Assembly: GCF_015767275.1 (NCBI RefSeq)
Contig: NZ_JADWMY010000016.1
Coordinates: 28,215 to 92,214 of the forward strand
Source: Herbaspirillum sp. AP02
Lineage (GTDB): Bacteria > Pseudomonadota > Gammaproteobacteria > Burkholderiales > Burkholderiaceae_D
Reading direction: 5' to 3'
DNA length: 64,000 nucleotides
Of the stretch, positions 7,673-16,976 are shown one piece after another. Position numbers and translations under genes: made by a program. A model generated the notes under the pieces. It saw only the letters and a program-made list of their open reading frames with translations, did no database searches and was not told the DNA's origin. The first letter of the stretch is position 1; each line of letters begins with the position of its first letter.

Positions 7673-9256
7673 TCAGAAGGTCCGCTGCACGTCCGAACGC
7701 GGCGGCAGCTGATAGCTCCAGGTCTCGGTCAGCGGCTTGCCATTGGCAGTGAGCGCGGCGCGCAATTCCACCGCCTGCGCGACGTTGCGGATCTTCACCC
7801 GCAAGGTCAGGCGCCAGCCGTTGATGGCCGGATTGGGCTGCAGTTGCGCATCGATCAGCTCGCCATTGTTGGACACGCTCACCTGAGGCTGCACCTGGGT
7901 CCCGGCGGGCAGCTTGCCCAGCGGGCCGCCGGTGAAGTCCACCAGCAGGGCAGTGGTACCGTCGAAGGCGCGGATCAGGTTGGCTTGCGTGAGCTCACCA
8001 TCGGTATGGAAGGTCTGCTTGACCCAGCCCACCTCGTTGTTGAGGATGGCCGGCTCGTCCATGGTCCAGTGGATGCGGTAGTCATAGGCCACCGGCGTGC
8101 CGCGCGCCGGCAATTGCGCCGGCAGCCAGTAGGCCACGATGTTGTCGTTGGTCTCGTCGGCGGTGGGGATTTCCACCAGTTGCACCGCGCCACGGCCCCA
8201 GTCGCCACGCGGCTCGATCCAGGCCGAGGGACGCAGGTCATAACGATCCTTCAGGTCTTCGAAAGCCGAGAACTCGCGGCCCCGCTGCAGCAGTCCGAAG
8301 CCACGCGGATTGGTCACCTCGAAGGAACTCACTTCCACATTCTGCGGATCGTTGAGCGGACGCCACAGCCATTCACCATTGCCGGTGTGGATCGCCAGGC
8401 CGTTGGAGTCATGGATGGCCGGGCGGAAGTTGCGGCGCGAGGATTGCTGGTTGGGGCCGAACAGGAACATGCTGGTCAGCGGTGCAATGCCCAGGCGACC
8501 CACCTCGCCGCGCAGGAACACGCGCGCCTGCACATCCAGCAGCGCATCCTGGCCCGGGGTCAGCGTGAACTTGTAGGCCCCGGTAGCGCGGGGCGAATCC
8601 AGCAGTGCATAGAAGGTCAGTTGCTTCTCGCCCGGGGCCGGACGCTGGATCCAGAATTCGGTAAAGTGCGGGAATTCCTCGCCGCTCAGCATGGCCGTGT
8701 CGATCGCCAGCCCACGCGCCGACAGGCCATAGACCTGCCCCTTGCCGATCACACGGAAGTAGCTCGCGCCCAGCACGCTCATGACTTCGTCTTCCTTGTC
8801 ATCGCGATTGAGCGGATAGACCACGCGGAAGCCCGCATAGCCCAGGTGCGCCGTGCTGTCCTTGGCCAGCGCCAGGTCGCCGAAGTTGAAGCGGTCGGTG
8901 CTGTAGCCCACATCCTGCACGCGGCCATCGATGATCTCGTGGATCGCCACCGGCGCGTTGAACTGCATGCCCTGGTGGTAGAAGGCCAGCTTGAAGGGCG
9001 TCTTCTGATCGCGCCATTCGAACTTCTCGCTCTTCGGCTGGATCTTCATGTAGTCGGCGAACTGCATCGCCGCGAAGGTCGGCGAGAGATTGCTCGCCGG
9101 TTTCTGATAAGGCTGGTCGGCCAGCGCCTTGGCGCGTGCCACGGCCTGGTTGAGGTCGAAGCCCTGCCTGCTCTGCGCCTGCACCGAAGCGGCCAGCAGT
9201 GACGCCGACAGCACCATGCCGTGCAGGAAACTCCATTTCAGTCCACGTTTGATCAA
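7673..9256 (-). CDS. opgG: Periplasmic glucan biosynthesis protein, OpgG/MdoG family
   Basis: OpgG acts in the periplasm in making osmoregulated periplasmic glucans; OpgG/OpgD proteins form glycoside hydrolase family GH186. The start is probably TTG at 9256, preceded by GGAGAG. It gives a 527-residue protein with a signal peptide (KRGLKWSFLHGMVLSASLLA, cleavage near VQAQS). The only in-frame ATG nearby would cut the signal peptide's basic end. Conserved OpgG blocks are clear: FADYMKIQPKSEKFEW, LAFYHQGMQF, LGYAGFRVVYPLN and, later, DLRPSAWIEPRGDWGRG. No opgH glucosyltransferase is adjacent, which is unusual for OpgG and more like the solitary OpgD. The signal lacks the RR motif of OpgD. The neighbour on the other side is a divergent beta-glucosidase. 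Confidence 0.9.
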   Translation of the reverse strand: MIKRGLKWSFLHGMVLSASLLAASVQAQSRQGFDLNQAVARAKALADQPYQKPASNLSPTFAAMQFADYMKIQPKSEKFEWRDQKTPFKLAFYHQGMQFNAPVAIHEIIDGRVQDVGYSTDRFNFGDLALAKDSTAHLGYAGFRVVYPLNRDDKEDEVMSVLGASYFRVIGKGQVYGLSARGLAIDTAMLSGEEFPHFTEFWIQRPAPGEKQLTFYALLDSPRATGAYKFTLTPGQDALLDVQARVFLRGEVGRLGIAPLTSMFLFGPNQQSSRRNFRPAIHDSNGLAIHTGNGEWLWRPLNDPQNVEVSSFEVTNPRGFGLLQRGREFSAFEDLKDRYDLRPSAWIEPRGDWGRGAVQLVEIPTADETNDNIVAYWLPAQLPARGTPVAYDYRIHWTMDEPAILNNEVGWVKQTFHTDGELTQANLIRAFDGTTALLVDFTGGPLGKLPAGTQVQPQVSVSNNGELIDAQLQPNPAINGWRLTLRVKIRNVAQAVELRAALTANGKPLTETWSYQLPPRSDVQRTF

Positions 9257-9502
9257 TGCATCTCTCCACAAAGAGGCGGCGTTCCAGTACAAACAGGCTG
9301 GACACCGCCAGGTACCTGACTGTCCTGCAGGCATCAAAACAGAATAATATAGCGAACCGTCCGGCCGGCTAAGCATCATAGAAGACAAGCAATTAATGCT
9401 CCAGCCATTGCTATCGCCGTCGATACGCTGCTGTCCCGCTTGCGCAAGTTCGTAGAGTAGAGGGCAGTACGCCGCCAAAGTTTAGAAAAAGAGAGGAAAC
9501 CT

Positions 9503-11857
9503 GTGTCCCACAAGCTTACCGAGCGGCAAGCCGCGCCCGTGCGCCGCCCCCGCCTGGCCTTGGCCATGACCCTGTGCGCGCTGGCCTGTACCGCCGCGCT
9601 CAGTGGCCCCGCAGCCCATGCGCAAGCCAACCCCGCCTTGCTGGGTGACAAGACCGCCTTCATCGACGACCTGCTGCGTCAGATGACGCTGGAAGAAAAG
9701 ATCGGCCAGTTGCGCCTGATCAGCATCGGCCCGGAAATGCCTGCCAAGAAACTGGCAGAGGAACTGGCCGCCGGCCGCGTCGGTGGTACCTTCAATTCGG
9801 TCACCCGCGCCGAGAACCGTCCGCTGCAGGAAGGCGCGATGCGCTCGCGGCTGAAGATCCCGATGTTCTTCGCCTACGACGTGATCCACGGTCACCGCAC
9901 CACCTTCCCGATCGGACTGGGCCTGGCCTCCAGCTGGGACATGGACCTGGTCGCCAAGGCCATGCGTACCGCCGCCGAGGAAGCCGCTGCCGACAGTATC
10001 GACATGACTTTCGCGCCGATGGTGGATATCAGCCGCGATCCGCGCTGGGGCCGTACCTCGGAAGGCTTCGGTGAAGACCCTTATCTGGTCTCGCGCATCG
10101 CCGATGTCTCCGTGCGCGCACTGCAGGGCGAGACCCGTCCCATCGCGGCCAATCGCGTCATGGCCAGCGTCAAGCACTTCGCGCTGTATGGGGCAGTGGA
10201 GGGCGGGCGCGACTACAACGTGGTCAACATGGACCCGCAACGCATGTACAACGACTACCTGCCGCCGTATCGCGCCGCCATCGATGCCGGCGCCGGTGCC
10301 GTGATGGTGGCGCTCAATTCCATCAATGGCGCCCCGGCCACCTCCAACACCTGGCTGCTGCAGGATCTGCTGCGCCGTGACTGGGGCTTCAAGGGCCTGA
10401 CCGTGTCTGACCACGGCGCCATCACCGAACTGGTCAACCACGGCGTGGCGCAGAACGACAGCGAAGCGGCGCGCCTGTCCATGAAAGCCGGTACCGACAT
10501 GAGCATGGCCGACCAGGTCTACATCAAGCAATTGCCGGCGCTGGTGCGCTCGGGCAAGGTCTCGCAGCAGGAGCTGGACAACGCCGTGCGCGACATCCTG
10601 GGCGCCAAGTACGACCTGGGCCTGTTCAAGGACCCGTTCGTGCGCATCGGCCGTGCCGCCGATGACCCGGCCGATGTCTATGCCGATGCGCGCCTGCATC
10701 GCGCTGCCGCTCGTGAAGTGGCACAGCAGTCCATGGTGCTGCTGGAAAACCGCAACGCTACGCTGCCGCTGAAGAAGAATGCCCGCATCGCGCTGGTCGG
10801 CCCGCTGGCCGATTCGCACATCGACATGCTGGGCAGCTGGTCGGCGGCCGGTCGCGACAAGCAGACCATCACCGTGCGCCAGGGCCTGCAGGCCGCGGTG
10901 GGCACGCAGGGCAGGCTGGTCTATGCCCGTGGCGCCAACATCACCGACGACAAGCACATCGTCGATTACCTCAACTTCCTGAACTGGGATGACCCGGAGG
11001 TGGTGCAGGACAAGCGCAGCCCGCAGACGATGATCGATGAAGCCGTGCAGGCGGCCGGCCATGCCGACGTCATCGTGGCCGCCGTGGGCGAGTCGCGTGG
11101 CATGTCGCACGAATCCTCCAGCCGCACCTCGCTGTCGCTGCCACAGAGCCAGCTGGATCTGCTCAAGGCGCTCAAGGCCACCGGCAAGCCGCTGGTGCTG
11201 GTCTTGATGAATGGCCGTCCGCTGGACCTGAACTGGGCACGCGAGAACGCCTCGGCCGTCCTGGAGACCTGGTACACCGGCACCGAGGGTGGCAATGCGA
11301 TTGCCGATGTGCTGTTCGGCGACGTCAATCCTTCCGGCAAGCTGCCGCTGACCTTCCCGCGTTCGGTGGGGCAGATCCCGAGCTACTACAACCATCCGCG
11401 CGTCGGTCGTCCCTACACCGAAGGCAAGCCCGGCAACTACACCTCGCAATACTTCGACGAACCCAATGGCCCGCTCTATCCCTTCGGCTATGGCCTCAGC
11501 TATACCGAGTTCAAGCTCTCCGATGTCAGTCTGTCGCAGCCGACCATGCAGGCCGATGGCAAGGTCGAGGCCAGTGTCACCGTGAAGAACATCGGCCGTC
11601 GCGCCGGTGCGACCGTGGTGCAGCTGTACATCCGCGATGTGGCCGCTTCGGTGGTGCGGCCGGTCAAGGAACTGAAGGATTTCCGCAAGCTGATGCTGCA
11701 GCCGGGAGAGGAAAAACAGGTGCGCTTCAGCATCGACCGCAAGGCGCTGTCCTTCTATAACGCCAAGCTGGAATACGTGGCCGAGCCGGGTGAATTCCAG
11801 GTGCAGGTGGGCTTGGATTCCAAGGATGTGAAGACGGCTTCGTTCAACCTGCAATAG
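9503..11857 (+). CDS. bglX: Periplasmic beta-glucosidase, glycoside hydrolase family 3 (BglX-like)
   Basis: GH3 beta-glucosidases release terminal glucose from beta-glucosides by a retaining mechanism. The 784-residue product starts at GTG 9503, with GAGAGG six bases before it. It has a signal peptide ending near AHAQA (about residue 43), a TIM-barrel with the nucleophile Asp303 in LTVSDHGA, an alpha/beta sandwich domain and a C-terminal fibronectin III-like domain (KNIGRRAGATVVQLYIRD). It is full length compared with E. coli BglX. It is divergent from opgG with a shared 246-base region, so it may trim or recycle the same beta-glucan; that link is inference from position. Confidence 0.93.
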   Translation: MSHKLTERQAAPVRRPRLALAMTLCALACTAALSGPAAHAQANPALLGDKTAFIDDLLRQMTLEEKIGQLRLISIGPEMPAKKLAEELAAGRVGGTFNSVTRAENRPLQEGAMRSRLKIPMFFAYDVIHGHRTTFPIGLGLASSWDMDLVAKAMRTAAEEAAADSIDMTFAPMVDISRDPRWGRTSEGFGEDPYLVSRIADVSVRALQGETRPIAANRVMASVKHFALYGAVEGGRDYNVVNMDPQRMYNDYLPPYRAAIDAGAGAVMVALNSINGAPATSNTWLLQDLLRRDWGFKGLTVSDHGAITELVNHGVAQNDSEAARLSMKAGTDMSMADQVYIKQLPALVRSGKVSQQELDNAVRDILGAKYDLGLFKDPFVRIGRAADDPADVYADARLHRAAAREVAQQSMVLLENRNATLPLKKNARIALVGPLADSHIDMLGSWSAAGRDKQTITVRQGLQAAVGTQGRLVYARGANITDDKHIVDYLNFLNWDDPEVVQDKRSPQTMIDEAVQAAGHADVIVAAVGESRGMSHESSSRTSLSLPQSQLDLLKALKATGKPLVLVLMNGRPLDLNWARENASAVLETWYTGTEGGNAIADVLFGDVNPSGKLPLTFPRSVGQIPSYYNHPRVGRPYTEGKPGNYTSQYFDEPNGPLYPFGYGLSYTEFKLSDVSLSQPTMQADGKVEASVTVKNIGRRAGATVVQLYIRDVAASVVRPVKELKDFRKLMLQPGEEKQVRFSIDRKALSFYNAKLEYVAEPGEFQVQVGLDSKDVKTASFNLQ

Positions 11858-11895
11858 GGGCGGAGCAGGGTCGGAGCAACTCCGGAGTACGAAGC

Positions 11896-11932
11896 AAAAA
11901 TGGGCGCACCGTAAAAGGTCCGCCCATTTTTT
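11896..11932. terminator. Terminator between bglX and the convergent ABC exporter
   Basis: An inverted repeat of AAAAATGGGCG and CGCCCATTTTT, with an inner ACC/GGT pairing and a short loop, is followed by T on one strand and preceded by A on the other. It can act for both convergent genes. Confidence 0.85.
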
Positions 11933-11998
11933 CTGCGCGATCTTCCGCCGCTATCCGTAAATGATATAAACCATTTGCGAGCCGGTGTCTCGGGCGGA

Positions 11999-13855
11999 TC
12001 AGGCGGTCGCCACGACCTGTTCTTCCTCTTCGCCCAGGAAGCCGCCGCTCTGGTGCGCCCACAGCCGCGCATACAAACCGTTGGCCGCCAGCAGCTCGCT
12101 GTGCGTGCCTTGCTCCACGATGTGGCCCTGGTCCAGCACGATCAGGCGATCCATGGCCGCAATGGTGGACAGGCGGTGCGCAATGGCGACCACGGTCTTG
12201 CCTTCCATGAGTTTGTAGAGGCTGGTCTGGATGGCCGCTTCCACTTCCGAATCGAGTGCGCTGGTGGCCTCGTCCAGCAGCAGGATGGGCGCATCCTTGA
12301 GCATCACGCGGGCAATCGCGATGCGCTGGCGCTGGCCGCCGGACAGTTTCACGCCACGCTCGCCGACGTGCGCGTCATAACCGGTGCGGCCCTTGGCGTC
12401 GGCCAGGGTGCCGATGAAATCATGTGCCTCGGCCCGTTCGGCCGCATGGATCATCTCGGCATCGCTGGCGTCGGGGCGGCCGTAGGTCACGTTCTCGCGC
12501 ACCGAACGATGCAGCAGCGAGGTGTCCTGCGTGACCATGCCGATCTGCGCGCGCAGGCTGTCCTGGGTGACGTGGGCGATGTCCTGGCCATCGATGGTGA
12601 TGCGGCCGCCCTCGATATCGTAGAAGCGCAGCAGCAGGTTGACGATGGTCGACTTGCCGGCGCCGGACCGGCCGACCAGGCCGATCTTTTCGCCGGGTCT
12701 GATCACCAGGTCCAGGCGGTCCACCACCGGGCGCGGCGCCGCGCCGCCATAGCTGAAGCTCACGCCCTCGAAGCGCAGTTCGCCCTGCGTGACCTTGAGC
12801 GGCCGGGCATCCGGGGCATCCTTGACGTCATGCGCCAGCGCCAGCGTGTTGATGCCGTCCTGTACCGTACCGACGTGCTCGAACAGCGATGACATTTCCC
12901 ACATCACCCAGTGGGCGATGCCGTTCAGGCGCAGGGCCATCGCGGTGCTGGCAGCGACCGCGCCGATACCCACCTTGCCCTGCGTCCACAGGTACAGCGA
13001 TACCCCGCTGGCTCCGATGATGAGGATCATGTTCAGGATGTGATTGACCACCTCGAAACCCGAGACCAGCCGCATCTGGCGATGCACCGTAGTCAGGAAT
13101 TCGCGCATGGCACTGCGGGCGTAGTCGGCTTCGCGGCCGGCATGCGAGAACAGCTTGACGGTGGCGATGTTGGTGTAGGCGTCCGTGATGCGGCCGGTCA
13201 TCATCGAACGTGCATCGGCCTGGTTGCGCGCCACTGCCGACAGGCGCGGCACGAAGTAGCGCAGGGCCACGGCGAAGGCCGCCAGCCAGAGGAAGAAAGG
13301 TGCCAGCATCCACATGTCGAAGCTGCCGACCACGCCGATCAGGGTCGCGAAATAGATGGTGATGAAGACCAGGATGTCGCCCACGATCATGCAGAAATCA
13401 CGCACCGCCAGCGCGCTTTGCATGACCTTGGTGGCGACCCGTCCGGCGAATTCGTTCTGGTAGAAGCTCATGCTCTGGCTCAGCATGAGGCGATGGAAAT
13501 TCCAGCGCAGCAGCATGGGAAAATTACCGGCCAGGGTCTGGTGCTTGAACATGGTCTGCAGTGCGATGAGCAGCGGACTGGCCACCAGGATCAGCAACAG
13601 CCACAGCAGCGTATGCCCCTCTTGCGCCCACAGGTGCGCCGGCTCGATCTTGGACAGCCAGTCGACGATACGGCCCAGCGCGGCAAACAGCAGTGCCTCG
13701 AATACGCCGATGATGGCCGTCATCAACGTCATGGCGGCGATGTAGGGGCGCACGCCCCGGGTACAGAACCAGATGAAGCGCATGAAGCCACGTGGGGGCG
13801 GCAGGGGGTGTGTTTCCGGATAGGGACGGACCAGTTTTTCGAACCAGCTGAACAT
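11999..13855 (-). CDS. ABC exporter, fused permease and ATPase (MsbA/MdlB type)
   Basis: The 618-residue half-transporter has an N-terminal six-helix exporter domain (about residues 25-320) and a C-terminal ATPase domain (about 345-610). The ATPase has Walker A GRSGAGKST, signature LSGGQRQRI, Walker B ILLLDEATSALD and switch AIAHRLST, all intact. Such proteins work as homodimers that export lipids, drugs or peptides. ATG 13855 is chosen because it has GGAG seven bases upstream and gives MFSWFEKLVRPYPE, typical of this subfamily; the longer frame upstream has no such support. It stands alone, convergent with bglX. The substrate is unknown. Confidence 0.88.
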   Translation of the reverse strand: MFSWFEKLVRPYPETHPLPPPRGFMRFIWFCTRGVRPYIAAMTLMTAIIGVFEALLFAALGRIVDWLSKIEPAHLWAQEGHTLLWLLLILVASPLLIALQTMFKHQTLAGNFPMLLRWNFHRLMLSQSMSFYQNEFAGRVATKVMQSALAVRDFCMIVGDILVFITIYFATLIGVVGSFDMWMLAPFFLWLAAFAVALRYFVPRLSAVARNQADARSMMTGRITDAYTNIATVKLFSHAGREADYARSAMREFLTTVHRQMRLVSGFEVVNHILNMILIIGASGVSLYLWTQGKVGIGAVAASTAMALRLNGIAHWVMWEMSSLFEHVGTVQDGINTLALAHDVKDAPDARPLKVTQGELRFEGVSFSYGGAAPRPVVDRLDLVIRPGEKIGLVGRSGAGKSTIVNLLLRFYDIEGGRITIDGQDIAHVTQDSLRAQIGMVTQDTSLLHRSVRENVTYGRPDASDAEMIHAAERAEAHDFIGTLADAKGRTGYDAHVGERGVKLSGGQRQRIAIARVMLKDAPILLLDEATSALDSEVEAAIQTSLYKLMEGKTVVAIAHRLSTIAAMDRLIVLDQGHIVEQGTHSELLAANGLYARLWAHQSGGFLGEEEEQVVATA

Positions 13856-14165
13856 GCAACAAACTCCAAAAAGGGGGCGGCGGGCGACGGCGATGCGGCG
13901 GCGGGCGCAGGACAGGCCAAGCTGACCTGTGGCGCGGCTTCGTGCGCGGCTGGCGGATCGTTGCGGCAGCAGGGCCACTATCGTGATCCGGGGCTTGCCC
14001 GCGGAAATGGTGGAAGCCATGGAAGCCGCATCATCTCATAGGCGAGCTGCCCAGGTGTATCGGACAAGTCAAAAACACTTGTCGGAAAATCGGAATGGTG
14101 GTCGGCGCCTGAGGTTCCCGGATCGGCGATACTGATGAATTGCCCTCCATTCATCTATTGCAGCC

Positions 14166-14822
14166 ATGAATCTCTCGCAAGCCGCCGTCGCCTTCCAGCC
14201 ACAAGAGCCGTTGGCTCTCACGCTGTTGCCCTATGTCCTCGACGATGCCGGTGATGGTTCGCATGATCTCTCGCATCTGCTGCGGGTCTGGAACAATGCG
14301 CGCCGTCTCCAGCAGGAGGAGGGAGGTGACCTGCGCATCCTGCTGGCCGCCGTGCTCTTGCATGACTGCGTGCGGGTGGAGAAGGATTCGCCCCTGCGCA
14401 GCCAGGCTTCGACGCTCTCGGCGCAACGCGCGCGGGAAATCCTGGACGCGCTGGGGTGGACCGCGCAAGACGCCGACCGCGTAGTCCATGCCGTGCAGGC
14501 CCACAGCTACTCGGCGCAGATCACCCCGCAGTCGCTGGAGGCGAAGATCGTGCAGGATGCCGACCGGCTGGATGCCATCGGCGCCATTGGCGTGGCACGT
14601 TGCTTCTATGTGGCGGGGCGGATGGGGTCGGCGCTCTATGAACCGCTGGACCCACAGGCGCACGGGCGGGTACTGGACGATCGTCGCTTCGCGCTGGACC
14701 ATTTCCCGGCCAAGCTGTTGCGCTTGCAGGAGGGCTTCCAGACCGCCAGCGGAGCGGCCATGGCCAGCGCACGGCAGGCACGCATGCGCGCGTTCGTGGA
14801 GGACTTCCTAGGGGAGTTATGA
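14166..14822 (+). CDS. HD domain phosphohydrolase
   Basis: The 218-residue protein carries metal-binding residues of the HD superfamily in order: His in SHDLSHLLRVW, the HD pair in LLHDCVRVEKDS, and the Asp in DADRLDAIGAIGVAR. This layout is that of YedJ-like HD hydrolases with unknown nucleotide or phosphate-ester substrates. No second domain is visible. It is a monocistronic gene between the divergent ABC exporter and a convergent chemoreceptor; there is no clear ribosome site before the ATG. The biological role is not known. Confidence 0.82.
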   Translation: MNLSQAAVAFQPQEPLALTLLPYVLDDAGDGSHDLSHLLRVWNNARRLQQEEGGDLRILLAAVLLHDCVRVEKDSPLRSQASTLSAQRAREILDALGWTAQDADRVVHAVQAHSYSAQITPQSLEAKIVQDADRLDAIGAIGVARCFYVAGRMGSALYEPLDPQAHGRVLDDRRFALDHFPAKLLRLQEGFQTASGAAMASARQARMRAFVEDFLGEL

Positions 14823-14883
14823 GGGGGAGGGTGGTGCACAGAGGGTAGCGCCAGCAGCGCCGGCCCGCTCGCGAGGGGAAGAG

Positions 14884-14910
14884 CAGGTGGCCCCGGATCA
14901 AGGCCACCTG
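14884..14910. terminator. Hairpin between HD hydrolase and chemoreceptor genes
   Basis: CAGGTGGCC and GGCCACCTG form a 9-bp perfect stem with a nine-base loop between two convergent genes. There is no T run, so function as a terminator is only suggested by position. Confidence 0.4.
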
Positions 14911-14935
14911 ATCACCAGATCACTTCACTTGAGCA

Positions 14936-16657
14936 TCAGGCCGCCAGCTTTTCCATCGGCAGTGCCGGTGCCACTTGCAGCGGGACCTGTACGGTACGCA
15001 ACAGCGGTGCGGTTTGCGCTGTCCTTGCCACGGACACCCCCGCCACCGGTGCCGGCACCAGCGCGTCCGGTGCTTCCAGCTGGAATACGCCCACCGCCTG
15101 GTTCAGGTTCACCGCCTGCTCTTGCAGCGTGGCCACGGCGGCGCTGGCCTGTTCCACCAGCGCGGCATTGTGCTGGGTCACCTGATCCATCAGGGCAATG
15201 GCCTTGTTGACTTCCTCGATGCCCACGCTCTGCTCATGGCTGGCGGTGGAAATCTCGCCCATCACATCGGTCACCTGCTGCACGCTGGTCACGATCTGTT
15301 CCATGGTCTCGCCGGCGCGCTCCACCAGGCGGGTACCGTTCTCGACGTTGTCGACCGAGGCATCGATCAGTTGCTTGACCTCCTTGGCGGCCGCCGCGCT
15401 GCGTTGGGCCAAGCTGCGCACCTCGGTGGCGACCACGGCGAAACCGCGTCCCTGTTCACCGGCACGGGCCGCTTCCACTGCGGCATTCAAGGCCAGGATA
15501 TTGGTCTGGAAGGCGATGCCGTCGATCACCCCGATGATGTCCACGATCTTGCGCGACGAGGTGTTGATGGCGGCCATGGTATCGACCACCTCTTCGACGA
15601 TGGCGCCACCCTGCTTGGCGATGTCGGAGGCATTGCGGGCCAGCTGGTTGGCTTCGCGGGCGTGGCCGTCGTTCTGCTTGACGGTGGCTGTCAGCTGCTC
15701 CATGGCCGAGGCGGTTTCTTCCAGCGAGGCGGCCTGGTCTTCGGTGCGGGCCGAGAGGTCGCTGTTGCCGGCGGCGATCTGGGCGCTGATGGTGGCGACG
15801 CCAGCGGCGGCATCGCGCACTTCGCTGACGGTGTTGCGCAGGTTGCCGCTCATTTCGGCCAGGGCTTCCATGATGCTCTGGCGACGCGCATTGCCGGCAT
15901 GGCGCAGCGTCACCTCGTGGTACAGCTCGCCACGGTCCACGGCCAGCGCCACGTGCTTGACCTCGTCCGGTTCGGCGCCCAGTGCGCCACGGATGGAGCG
16001 GGTGATCAGCGTGGCCAGCACCACGCCGGCCACCAGCGCGGCGCTGAGCAGGATCAGCATGAAGGCCTGGAAGCCGCGTGCGGTGCTGCGGGCCTTGGCT
16101 GATTCCGCCTGGCTCATACCTTCTTCCAGGTCGATGAACTGGTTGATCGCGGCCAGCCATTCGACAAAGGCCGGCTTGACCTGGCCCAGCATCAACTGGC
16201 GCGCAGCCTCGATGTCACCCGCCTTGCGTGCCGCGATGGCCTTGGCGGCCAGCGGCATGGCGCGGGCTTCCACGGCCTTGATGCGTTCCAGACTGGCGCG
16301 CTCGTCGGGGCGCACGCTCATGCTGGCGAAGACCGCATCGAGCGGCTTGGCCGACTGCTGGTAATCGGCGTCGAGCTTGTCGATCTGGGCCATCACGTCC
16401 TTGACCTCGGCATCGCCCACCAGGGTCAAGTCGCGCAGGGCGATGGCGCGGTCATGCACGCTGCCGCGGAAGTTGATGGCGTAGCGCTGCTTGACGTTGT
16501 TGTCTTCGCTGACCCGCGCTAGGCTGCCCTCGATGGCATTGACCTTGGTAATGCTGACCACGGTCAGCACCAGCATCATTGCCAGTACCAGCGCAAAGCT
16601 CAGCGACAATTGGGTGGCGACGCTCAGTGAGCGACGCTTGGGGGTAAGTGGATGCAT
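14936..16657 (-). CDS. Methyl-accepting chemotaxis protein (four-helix-bundle sensor)
   Basis: The 573-residue receptor has two membrane segments (about 19-36 and 195-219) flanking a periplasmic helical sensor of about 155 residues, then a HAMP domain. The cytoplasmic signalling coil has the conserved hairpin tip [21 protein letters not shown] (starting near 380) and methylation-type Glu/Gln helices on both sides. The protein should pass a ligand signal to CheA/CheW; no che genes are nearby, so it serves a system encoded elsewhere. The C-terminus ends in a Pro/Ala/Val-rich linker without the NWETF-type receptor tail. The ligand is unknown. Confidence 0.93.
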   Translation of the reverse strand: MHPLTPKRRSLSVATQLSLSFALVLAMMLVLTVVSITKVNAIEGSLARVSEDNNVKQRYAINFRGSVHDRAIALRDLTLVGDAEVKDVMAQIDKLDADYQQSAKPLDAVFASMSVRPDERASLERIKAVEARAMPLAAKAIAARKAGDIEAARQLMLGQVKPAFVEWLAAINQFIDLEEGMSQAESAKARSTARGFQAFMLILLSAALVAGVVLATLITRSIRGALGAEPDEVKHVALAVDRGELYHEVTLRHAGNARRQSIMEALAEMSGNLRNTVSEVRDAAAGVATISAQIAAGNSDLSARTEDQAASLEETASAMEQLTATVKQNDGHAREANQLARNASDIAKQGGAIVEEVVDTMAAINTSSRKIVDIIGVIDGIAFQTNILALNAAVEAARAGEQGRGFAVVATEVRSLAQRSAAAAKEVKQLIDASVDNVENGTRLVERAGETMEQIVTSVQQVTDVMGEISTASHEQSVGIEEVNKAIALMDQVTQHNAALVEQASAAVATLQEQAVNLNQAVGVFQLEAPDALVPAPVAGVSVARTAQTAPLLRTVQVPLQVAPALPMEKLAA

Positions 16658-16976
16658 GACAGGCTCCCTGGAATGATGGACTGGTGACGCGACAGTGACT
16701 TGTGACCGATGCTGCCGATGTTGCCGATTATTGCGGGTCAGCCCGCAGGCGCCTACCAGACGATGGTATTAGTCCGCCTTCGGACGCGGCGTTGATGACC
16801 GGCAACATGGTGCGAAGAGGGCAGTCTAGCGGCAATCGCCACGGCCCTGGATTGAATCTTCCGATGGAAGCGATAGTCTCTGCGCGGTCCCACAGGATGG
16901 GCGGGAGAGGGTGCTTAAGCCTGCGTTAAGTCTTCTGCGGCAAGCTGGGCAGCAAAACAACCGCCAGGACCACGAC
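16658..16976. other. Divergent intergenic region, 319 bases
   Basis: This lies between the chemoreceptor (minus) and the SbmA-like ABC gene (plus) and must hold both promoters. A 6-bp hairpin (TGCGGG with CCCGCA, 16732-16747) is the only structure I see. A possible CDS start upstream of 16977 is not supported. Confidence 0.4.

Noticed and set aside
7844..9202. 452-codon open frame opposite opgG
   Set aside because: It is a shadow of opgG; composition is His/Gln/Arg-rich as expected from reversed codons, with no domain.
9482..11854. 790-codon open frame antisense to the GH3 beta-glucosidase
   Set aside because: It mirrors the real gene, as GC-rich third positions keep stop codons out of the opposite strand. 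It has no family motif and no ribosome site.
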